DNA from: SZUA-584 sp964441275
GTDB lineage: Bacteria; Bacillota; Clostridia; Christensenellales; SZUA-584
Assembly (NCBI GenBank): GCA_964441275.1
Contig: CAYTUG010000019.1
Coordinates: 1 to 40,845 of the forward strand
DNA: 40,845 bases
Reading direction: 5' to 3'
Shown: positions 7,466 through 14,448 of the stretch, piece by piece
How the letters are laid out: every line of letters begins with the position of its first letter
How positions within the stretch are numbered: position 1 is the first letter of the stretch
The notes under the pieces: generated by a model
Told to the model about the DNA's origin: nothing
Seen by the model: only the letters and a program-made list of their open reading frames with translations
The model's database searches: none
Made by a program: the position numbers and the translations under genes

Positions 7466-9460
7466 ATGCGTTTTATTAGGCCGTTGTGTTTAGTTTTAAT
7501 ACTGCTAATTTTAGTTTCTTGCACCAGCTCGGCTGACTTTAGCATCGCAATATCAGATTATTTGGAAGCGCTAACGGACATGGATTTTGATGCAATATGG
7601 GATTCGTGCGAGCCATCCGTAACCATAGATAAAGACACATTTGTTCAAAAATATAAAGCCATTTTTTCAGGGCTTGGAATTACCGAAATTTCAATAACCG
7701 ACCAATCCGAAGCTGACGAATTTGGCAACTTTTTTTATACGGCTGTGTATCATACCAAAGAGTTCGGGGACTTTCAGAATAATTTTGATTTAAGCGTTGT
7801 TCACACCGATGGCCAAAACAAAATTTATTGGGACTATTCGTTAATATTTCCTGAAATGGACTTAGGGTATAACGTCCGCGTCAAAACTTTGCATGCGACC
7901 CGCGGGGAAATGTTTGCCCAAGACGGAAGCCTTGTTGCGGCAAATTCGTACGCAAAAACAATTTATATGGATGTAAATAAGGTTGTAAACATTGCCGATG
8001 TTGTAAATGCGCTTGAGCCTGTAACCGGCCTTACGGATACCGACGCCGTTAAGCTGTTCAACGAGGCCCGGGAAAAAGGCAGGCAGATTGAAATACTCGG
8101 TGCTCTGCCGGGATTAACCGAAGAACAAGAACAAACAATAGTTTCTGTCGCCGGGCTTGGAATAGACGAAAAAGCATATACGCCGATACGAAAATATCCG
8201 CTGTGCGAAAGCGCCGCGCATATAATCGGTTACACGGGCTATGCGCCTTCGGATAAAAATAATTTAGAAAAAATCGGCATAAAGGGGTTAGAAGAATCGT
8301 TTGAGACAGAGTTGAAAGGCAAAGACGGTAAAATCGTTTTTATTGAAGATAATTTTGGCAAAAACGTTAAAACACTTTTCGAACAGCCGGCACAGCAAGG
8401 GCAAGATTTGTGGCTGACGATAAAACCTTGGTTACAGCGCAAAGCATACAATCTGTTAAGCGATAACCTTGAACAAGACCAATCGGGAGTTGCCATAGTT
8501 ATAGACGCCGAAAACGGGTTCGTTGAGGCTATTGCCGCGTACCCTTCCTACGATAACAATATTTTTTCATTCGCCGTGCCAAAAGATGAATGGGAACGGT
8601 TGACAAAGGGAAATCAACCGTTTTTATCGCGCGCCACTCAAGAGTGGTACCCCCCGGGAAGCGTAATCAAACCTTTTATCGCCGCATCCGCTCTAAAATC
8701 AGGCGTCATTTCGCCCGACACCGAATTCAGCGGCAAAATAGTTGATAATAAATGGACCCCTGAAGAAAGCGGATGGAATTTTCCGCCCATCAAGCGCGTA
8801 TATAATTCGGGCTCTCCTTTAAAACTTAGCAACGCTCTTGTGCATTCAGACAACATCTATTTTGCATATGCGGCGTTAAAGATGGGCAAGGAAAATATGT
8901 TTGAAAGTTTAGAAAATTTAGGGTTTAACGAGGCTGTTCCTTTTGACATACCCTCGATAAAAGCAAACCTTATAAACCCCAACCGGGAAGTAACCCGAAA
9001 AATAATTGCGGATATGGGATACGGACAGGCAGACCTTCTTATAACCCCCATTCAGTTATCTGCAATGTATACTGCGTTTGCAAACGGAACGGGCGATATG
9101 TTAAAGCCGATTCTCGTTAATAGAATCTGCCGTACCGAAGGAAATAGCTACACTACAATTTTAGAGCGGGAAGCGGAAGTGTGGAAAAGCAACGCCATAG
9201 ATAAAAACAGCCTTAAAGTGCTGCGCCCCATGCTTGCCGATGTTATAAGCAGCGGGACTGGAAAGCACGCCCGGATTAGCGGAGTTGAAATAGCAGGCAA
9301 AACCGGCACTGCCGAAAAGGATAAGACGCGTGAAATTTCGTGGTTTGCCGGTTATTGGACAAAGGGCTATTATAAAAGGCTCGTTATCGTTATGGTGGAC
9401 GTCGAAACCGAAAAAGGCGAGATAAAATTTAACATTGCCAAAGCGTTGCTTTCGCCTTAA
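7466..9460 (+). CDS. lipoprotein class B penicillin-binding protein (MecA/PBP3-like)
   Basis: 664 residues. The signal segment ends in the lipobox LVSC (C19), so the protein should be lipid-anchored outside the membrane. Residues ~25-130 look like an NTF2-like MecA_N domain. A PBP dimerisation domain with an inner transpeptidase-linked region follows. The transpeptidase carries the three classic motifs: SxxK at S399 (PPGSVIKPF), SxN at S461 (SDN) and KTG at K612 (AGKTGTAE). This layout matches low-affinity transpeptidases such as Bacillus PBP3 or staphylococcal PBP2a. Family membership does not itself show beta-lactam resistance. Ribosome site GAGGGG, 29 bases after the phosphatase gene. Confidence 0.93.
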   Translation: MRFIRPLCLVLILLILVSCTSSADFSIAISDYLEALTDMDFDAIWDSCEPSVTIDKDTFVQKYKAIFSGLGITEISITDQSEADEFGNFFYTAVYHTKEFGDFQNNFDLSVVHTDGQNKIYWDYSLIFPEMDLGYNVRVKTLHATRGEMFAQDGSLVAANSYAKTIYMDVNKVVNIADVVNALEPVTGLTDTDAVKLFNEAREKGRQIEILGALPGLTEEQEQTIVSVAGLGIDEKAYTPIRKYPLCESAAHIIGYTGYAPSDKNNLEKIGIKGLEESFETELKGKDGKIVFIEDNFGKNVKTLFEQPAQQGQDLWLTIKPWLQRKAYNLLSDNLEQDQSGVAIVIDAENGFVEAIAAYPSYDNNIFSFAVPKDEWERLTKGNQPFLSRATQEWYPPGSVIKPFIAASALKSGVISPDTEFSGKIVDNKWTPEESGWNFPPIKRVYNSGSPLKLSNALVHSDNIYFAYAALKMGKENMFESLENLGFNEAVPFDIPSIKANLINPNREVTRKIIADMGYGQADLLITPIQLSAMYTAFANGTGDMLKPILVNRICRTEGNSYTTILEREAEVWKSNAIDKNSLKVLRPMLADVISSGTGKHARISGVEIAGKTGTAEKDKTREISWFAGYWTKGYYKRLVIVMVDVETEKGEIKFNIAKALLSP

Positions 9461-9517
9461 TATAAGGATACCCCAAATAACGTTAAGTCTTAATATATAA
9501 ATCATAGGAGTTTTTTA

Positions 9518-10000
9518 ATGGTTACCAGCGCATTCATACCCGGCACATTGGATATTAGCGAAGCTTTAGCGATAAGACGCGAAGTTTTTGTGCAGGAACA
9601 AAATATACCGGAAGGGTTGGAATTCGATAACGCTGACGCCTCGGCTTTGCATCTTATTATTTATTGCGATGAACAGCCTGCGGCAACCGGTCGCATCCTG
9701 CATGACGGCGAAAGTTTCCTTATTGGACGGCTTGCGGTTTTAAAACATTTCCGCGGGCAAAAGCTCGGCGATCTTGCGCTAAGGCTGTTGCTGTACAAAA
9801 CCTTCGGCTTAGGAGCGCAAAGCATCAAAATTAGCGCGCAAAAATACCTGTTGCAGTTTTACAAAAAGTTTGGGTTTAAACAGGTCGGCGATGAATATAT
9901 CGAAGTCGGCAGACCCCATGTTGCAATGATTGTCACAAAGGAAGATGTTGTTTATCCCTCAGATTGCTGCGCATGCAATAAAGATATAAATGGGTGCTAA
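9518..10000 (+). CDS. GNAT family N-acetyltransferase (ElaA/YjcF-like)
   Basis: 160 residues. The N-terminal RREVFVQEQNIPEGLEFD and the acetyl-CoA-binding region IGRLAVLKHFRGQKLGDLA are typical of ElaA/YjcF-like GNAT proteins. The C-terminal FYKKFGFKQVGDEYIE is also conserved. The substrate is unknown. The sequence ends in a cysteine-containing tail (CCACNKDINGC). AGGAG at 9506-9510 fixes the start. The last 11 bases overlap the next gene. Confidence 0.88.
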   Translation: MVTSAFIPGTLDISEALAIRREVFVQEQNIPEGLEFDNADASALHLIIYCDEQPAATGRILHDGESFLIGRLAVLKHFRGQKLGDLALRLLLYKTFGLGAQSIKISAQKYLLQFYKKFGFKQVGDEYIEVGRPHVAMIVTKEDVVYPSDCCACNKDINGC

Positions 10001-10829
10001 ATTGTTAAAAATGGATTTGCATGTGCATACCATATTTTCAGACGGCGAGCTCACTCCCGCGCAGGTGGTGCAAAAAGCGGTTATTGCCGGGCTTGACGCC
10101 GTTGCTATTACCGATCATGATGAATGCCGCGCTTTTGAAGCGCTTTCTGTGCCGCCAACGGTGTGCGTTATACCCGGTATAGAGATTTCCGCGCAGTGCA
10201 GCGAAGAAGTGCATATTTTGGGTTTAGGTATAGACATACATAACGAGGATCTGCAAAAGCACATAGAAATTGCGGCAAAAATGAGACGCATACGCATTCT
10301 GAATATAATAGAAAAGCTTTCGAGCGCGGGCATAGCAATAAAAGCTGAAGATGTAGACGCCGAACGCAAAGGCAGGATTACCGGCCGGCCGCATGTAGCC
10401 AAGGCGCTTATCAGAAAAGGCTATATCAAAACGGTAAAAGAAGCGTTCGATAAATATTTGTCATCTAAAACACCTTATTATGTTCCGCGCTCACGCATAA
10501 GCGTACAAAAAGCCGTGCAGCTAATAAACAATGCGCGCGGGTTAGCTGTTCTTGCTCATCCGGGATTGCTCAAACAAAAGACATTTGAAAATTTAGAGCC
10601 CAAACTAAAAGAGCTCGGGTTTTGGGGTTTAGAGGCATATCACCCGTCGCATACCGATGGACAGTGCGTACAGTTCGAAAATTACGCCTGTAGCAATTCG
10701 TTGTTTGTAACAAGCGGAAGCGATTACCACGGAACGCTTACTCCTGTCGAAATTGGTTGCGAAACAAGAGGCGGGGCATTCCTGCAGACAAGTTTTAATG
10801 CTATAATAAAACACATACAGCATTTTTAG
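9990..10829 (+). CDS. PHP domain phosphoesterase (TrpH/YciV-like)
   Basis: 279 residues. PHP-family metal ligands are visible: DLHVHTIFSDGE near the N-terminus, AITDHDE, the VIPGIEIS glutamate, LAHPG and the C-terminal SGSDYHG. Related proteins hydrolyse 3',5'-nucleoside bisphosphates (pAp) or trim 5' RNA ends, so that is the likely reaction, by homology only. The ATG at 9990 overlaps the GNAT gene by 11 bases. An internal ATG at 10012, nearer to the usual family start, is the alternative. Confidence 0.87.
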   Translation: MGAKLLKMDLHVHTIFSDGELTPAQVVQKAVIAGLDAVAITDHDECRAFEALSVPPTVCVIPGIEISAQCSEEVHILGLGIDIHNEDLQKHIEIAAKMRRIRILNIIEKLSSAGIAIKAEDVDAERKGRITGRPHVAKALIRKGYIKTVKEAFDKYLSSKTPYYVPRSRISVQKAVQLINNARGLAVLAHPGLLKQKTFENLEPKLKELGFWGLEAYHPSHTDGQCVQFENYACSNSLFVTSGSDYHGTLTPVEIGCETRGGAFLQTSFNAIIKHIQHF

Positions 10830-10832
10830 ATA

Positions 10833-10861
10833 TTGCAAGTGTTGCGTAACGGTGCTACAAT
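10833..10861 (+). promoter_or_regulatory. promoter of prs
   Basis: TTGCAA (10833-10838), 17-bp spacer, TACAAT (10856-10861), 34 bases before the TTG start. Confidence 0.65.
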
Positions 10862-10895
10862 ATGCGCTGTAATAAATAAGGCAAGGTGACGTAAA

Positions 10896-11882
10896 TTGAA
10901 CGCATTTAAAAGTGATATAAAAGTATTTGCCGGCTCTTCCGGAATTCCATTCGCTAAAAAGATGTGCCAGTACCTTGGAAATGACCTTGGAGATTCCGAG
11001 GTTATCACCTTTTCTGACGGCAACATATTTATAAGAATTAAAGAAACAGTGCGCAATTTGGATGTTTATGTGGTTGTTCCGATAGGCATGTATCCAAACA
11101 ACGAATTTGTAGAAGTGCTGTTTTGGATGGACGCGTTAAAACGTGCGAGCGCAAATTCTGTAACCGCCATTATTCCATACTTTAGTTACGCAAAAGGCGA
11201 TAAGAAAGACGAACCGCGCGTTTCTATACGGGCGCGCGTTTGCGCCGACAGCATAGAATATGCCGGTGCGGACAGAGTGGTGGTGATGGATCTGCACAGC
11301 GCGCAAGTGCAAGGGTTTTTTAAAATACCGGTCGACCATCTGCTTTCGTTGCCTATATTATGCGAGTATGTAAAAGGGCTTGATATTATGGATAACGTCT
11401 GCATCGTATCCCCCGATGCGGGCTATGCAAAAATGGCGCGGCAATACGCCGATTATTTGGAGGTCCCTGTGGCAATCGGCGATAAAATGCGTTATTGTCA
11501 CGATGAACAGGCGCATGTGCTAACCATAATAGGCAGCGTTGAGGACAAAAATTGTATTATTGTAGATGATTTTACAGTGTCGGGCGGAACTCTTATAGAT
11601 ATGGCACGCACTTTAAAACAACACGGCGCCAAACGCATTATAGCCTGTGTATCGCATGTAATTGTTCGCGAAAAGGGGCTTAAGGCGTTGGAAGAAAGCC
11701 CTATTGAGCTGATTATCGGTACGGACAGTGTACAAAACCCATGGCTTGCAAAGAGTAAAAAGTTTGTGACTGTTTCGGTCGCTCCTTTGTTTGCCGAAGC
11801 TGTGCTGCGCATACATGAAAAACAATCCGTAAGCCCGCTTTTTTCAAAGGTGCCTAAAAAGATTGTAGATGAAATCAAATGA
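10896..11882 (+). CDS. prs: ribose-phosphate pyrophosphokinase, divergent form
   Basis: 328 residues. It makes PRPP from ribose 5-phosphate and ATP for purine, pyrimidine, histidine and tryptophan synthesis. DLHSAQVQGFF and the PRPP loop IIVDDFTVSGGT identify it. The ATP-loop motif usually read as YARQDRK is YAKGDKK here, so the Arg-Gln pair that contacts ATP is Lys-Gly. The PRPP loop has Ser where Thr is usual. These mark a divergent subfamily. The TTG start is supported by AAGGTG at 10884-10889, and no ATG is in position. It has its own promoter. A second PRPP-binding protein, purR, lies 14 kb away. Confidence 0.88.
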   Translation: MNAFKSDIKVFAGSSGIPFAKKMCQYLGNDLGDSEVITFSDGNIFIRIKETVRNLDVYVVVPIGMYPNNEFVEVLFWMDALKRASANSVTAIIPYFSYAKGDKKDEPRVSIRARVCADSIEYAGADRVVVMDLHSAQVQGFFKIPVDHLLSLPILCEYVKGLDIMDNVCIVSPDAGYAKMARQYADYLEVPVAIGDKMRYCHDEQAHVLTIIGSVEDKNCIIVDDFTVSGGTLIDMARTLKQHGAKRIIACVSHVIVREKGLKALEESPIELIIGTDSVQNPWLAKSKKFVTVSVAPLFAEAVLRIHEKQSVSPLFSKVPKKIVDEIK

Positions 11883-12204
11883 AGTTTTAACTAAAATGAC
11901 GGGCTGTAGATTGCAAGTTTAATCTTGAAACAATTTAGTGCCTTTTTCAAAAAACGTTGTTAAAAAGAATATGGGCCTTAATCGTCTAAAGCCTACGAAT
12001 TAAGCCTTAAACATAGAAAAAATAATTTTGGCTAATCAATGCGAATATTTCCTTTAGGGGACAAGCCGCTTTTGGCTTAATTGTTAGTTTCAAACGGCTT
12101 GTCCCGCAAATCATCACATACAAACAAAGCTTGTCACAACGCAACCCTAATGATGGCGTGTCTCTCTTCCCTTTAATCGTTTTGAAAATTACTATTTTGT
12201 TCTT
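11883..12204. other. gene-free region between prs and the accessory block
   Basis: 322 bases, no gene seen. It contains the inverted repeat listed at 12058-12105 and A/T-rich sequence. No intrinsic terminator with a T-run was found for either flanking gene. Confidence 0.6.
12058..12105. repeat. long inverted repeat with an alternative inner hairpin
   Basis: GGGACAAGCCG (12058-12068) and CGGCTTGTCCC (12095-12105) form a perfect 11-bp stem with a 26-nt loop. The left arm can also pair AAGCC (12063-12067) with GGCTT (12074-12078), so two structures compete. No T-run follows on either strand. Confidence 0.6.
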
Positions 12205-13557
12205 TTATTGTATGGATAACAAGGCCTCAGTAAGTTTTTTTGTTTCCGCTTCATTTATAAATGGCACCTTAATCGTGGAAGCAAAATAGAAGTCACGCCC
12301 AAGTATTTTTTTTATTTCTGAAGCCGATATGCCTTTCCAAGTATCTGGCGCTTTGCTCATATCCGGAAATACAACTGGTTCCACATTATGATACAATTCA
12401 TCACCGTTTTTTGTTGGATTTTCATCTTTTATCCGCCCAACCGCTATTATTCCTTTACCTTTGCTGTAAAACAATGCGTAGTCACCTTTGCGAAATGATT
12501 TAATATATCTAGAAGCTGCACCGTAAGCGCTAATCTTTTTGTCTTTTATCATTTCGATCTCATTAGCATCTGAATATCTGCGATTTGTGTCAAACATTAT
12601 GCCTCTAAGCTGGTTACCCATCCTTTGATTTTTTTGATCTGCTAAAAAATCAACCCACGTTTTTATATTTGGAGGAATAATATTTTCAAATTCTTCAGCC
12701 AAAGCAAACTCGTAAAGAACCTTGGGGTTTGCCTCATAAATTTCATTTTTATTTATAGAAAAATTTTCTACTCTGCCTTCTGAACTAAAAAGCCAAACTT
12801 CGCCATCCAATTCTGAATATTTTGAAGCATCGATGTTTATTTTTCCTTTTTTCACTTGCGTATAAATATGTCTTCCAGTTTTCGGATCTATCAGTACGCA
12901 CTCGTACAGAGGGGTAGCTATCTTGTTAGTTGATGGAATGCATATATAGCCTTTTTCCTTGTATAACCACATACATAATAAATCTTCACAATCTTCAGGC
13001 GAAAGCAGTGAATAGAAATTTTCTTCGTTTAAATCCAGTTTTATGTCTTTGTAATAACTGCTGCAAGACAACTCATCATACAATAAGGCACTATATTCAA
13101 AAACGCCGCTCTTCCGAATGCGCTGGAATGCAGAGCCCGCAATAAAAGCAGTGCTTATAGCACCGGGAACAACGCTTTCATCAGCTTCATCCTGTGAATA
13201 CCACTTTATGTTATTGCGTTGATTGCTGGCATCAAGACCTGTTGCTTCTTCGGAAGCGACAAACTTCCAATTTGAGTCTTCTCCAAACCTCCCTAAATAG
13301 TATTTACCTTTGCTGCGTATCCAAAACAAATCACCGGCTTGAACTTCTGTTGCAAATCGTTTTACTGAATTGTAATCGCTATAGAAAGTACTATCTGCAT
13401 AATGCTCAAAGTCGTCAAACGTTGTTATGCTTTCACGGTTTCTTTGTTCGATCTCTAACAGACTCCATCCAAGAGCAGCTATGTTGTTTTTTAGGCAATA
13501 TCCCGAAATATCCCCTTTTAAAGTTATAGTTTGAAGCCTCCAGACATGGTTCGTCAT
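12205..13557 (-). CDS. putative EVE/PUA-like - Mrr-like nuclease - EVE/PUA-like protein
   Basis: 450 residues. I do not recognise the full architecture; the parts are inferred. Residues 1-125 resemble N-terminal EVE/PUA-like modules of Mrr-type restriction proteins (HVWRLQTITLKG, IAALGWSLLE, GDLFWIRSKGKYYLGRF). Residues ~185-262 look like a PD-(D/E)xK core: helix EDLLCMWLYKEKGY, then E219 (PLYEC), D224 and the strand YTQVKKGK with K236. Residues ~305-450 look like a second EVE-like module (KKISAYGAASRYIK, FRKGDYALFYSKGKGIIAVG). A nuclease guided by modified-base readers (type IV restriction) is the best guess. The ribosome site AAGGAGG is strong. It stands alone at the edge of an accessory region. 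Family confidence is moderate, function low. Confidence 0.55.
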   Translation of the reverse strand: MTNHVWRLQTITLKGDISGYCLKNNIAALGWSLLEIEQRNRESITTFDDFEHYADSTFYSDYNSVKRFATEVQAGDLFWIRSKGKYYLGRFGEDSNWKFVASEEATGLDASNQRNNIKWYSQDEADESVVPGAISTAFIAGSAFQRIRKSGVFEYSALLYDELSCSSYYKDIKLDLNEENFYSLLSPEDCEDLLCMWLYKEKGYICIPSTNKIATPLYECVLIDPKTGRHIYTQVKKGKINIDASKYSELDGEVWLFSSEGRVENFSINKNEIYEANPKVLYEFALAEEFENIIPPNIKTWVDFLADQKNQRMGNQLRGIMFDTNRRYSDANEIEMIKDKKISAYGAASRYIKSFRKGDYALFYSKGKGIIAVGRIKDENPTKNGDELYHNVEPVVFPDMSKAPDTWKGISASEIKKILGRDFYFASTIKVPFINEAETKKLTEALLSIQ

Positions 13558-13960
13558 TTATATATCCTCCTTAGTTTTATAACTATGATTTTAAACTGTA
13601 CGTAAAAATATTTAATGCGAATTATATAATTTTATAATGTTCAAAACGCCGTTTTTACCTTTTCCGCATGAGTATGTAAATATATCTGAAGCTATTTTCT
13701 TATCAACTTTCATTTATTATATTACAATCAAGTGTAAGAATCAAACAATCTCTACCACACTTAGTGTATTAGAATTCACTTTTATAAGCCAAAAAACCCT
13801 TAGGTTGTAAACAAAATGCTAAATACTACTTTTTACTTAGCCCTCTATATGCTAACCTGTTAAATCTTCTGTTTCTATTCGCGCAAAATCCTATATCAAG
13901 CGCAATGTCTGTTTTCAACATTCTTCGCCGTGTTTCTTAAAAGCTTAATAAACTGCCTTC
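13558..13960. other. A/T-rich gene-free region
   Basis: 403 bases between the nuclease-like gene and the LRR genes. On the minus strand it must hold the promoter of the nuclease-like gene, but I see no convincing -35/-10 pair. No RNA gene or clear repeat was found. Confidence 0.55.
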
Positions 13961-14443
13961 CTAAATTGGTTTGAAAGGAATCTTTCTGCTATCCGCATAT
14001 TCAGCTGCAAAACTATCCGCTTTTGCGTATATGGTCAAATTTTTGCTCCAAGAGAAGTCGAGTTGAAATATCTTGGTTTCACTGTTCGGGATATATAAAG
14101 CTTCAAGATCATCACAAAATACAAAAGTTGATGGCTCGATTACTTTTACGTTATAAGGGATATGAATCTTTTTAAGGCTTTGGCATAAGGCAAATGCGGC
14201 ATATTCTATTCTTGTCACGCTTTTTGGAATACGCACATTTACAAGGCTTTTGCACGACTTAAAAGCTTCCGCTTTTATTACCGTTACACCATCAGGTATA
14301 TATATGCTTTTTAGGTTTTTGCACTCATAAAATGCTCTTTCCCCTATGCTTGTCACCCCGTCAGGAATAAATATATCTGATAAGTTGTAGCACTCGCTAA
14401 AAGTCCGGCTTCTTATCTTTTTTATGCCGCCGGAGATTACCAC
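13961..14443 (-). CDS. C-terminal LRR segment, likely continuation of the upstream LRR gene
   Basis: 160 residues from a GTG at 14443. It consists of LRR_5 (BspA/TpLRR) units of about 23 residues (for example FIPDGVTSIGERAFYECKNL) and ends in the usual cap (SFAAEYADSRKIPFKPI). Reading this frame upstream through the stop of the preceding gene gives C-Q-N-L-K-K-V-V-I-S, exactly the missing start of a repeat. It is therefore probably the detached C-terminus of the 14449-16692 gene, separated by a one-base change in a G6 tract (plus-strand C6, 14462-14467). An independent GTG start is possible but unlikely. Confidence 0.75.
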   Translation of the reverse strand: MVISGGIKKIRSRTFSECYNLSDIFIPDGVTSIGERAFYECKNLKSIYIPDGVTVIKAEAFKSCKSLVNVRIPKSVTRIEYAAFALCQSLKKIHIPYNVKVIEPSTFVFCDDLEALYIPNSETKIFQLDFSWSKNLTIYAKADSFAAEYADSRKIPFKPI

Positions 14444-14448
14444 CTTCT

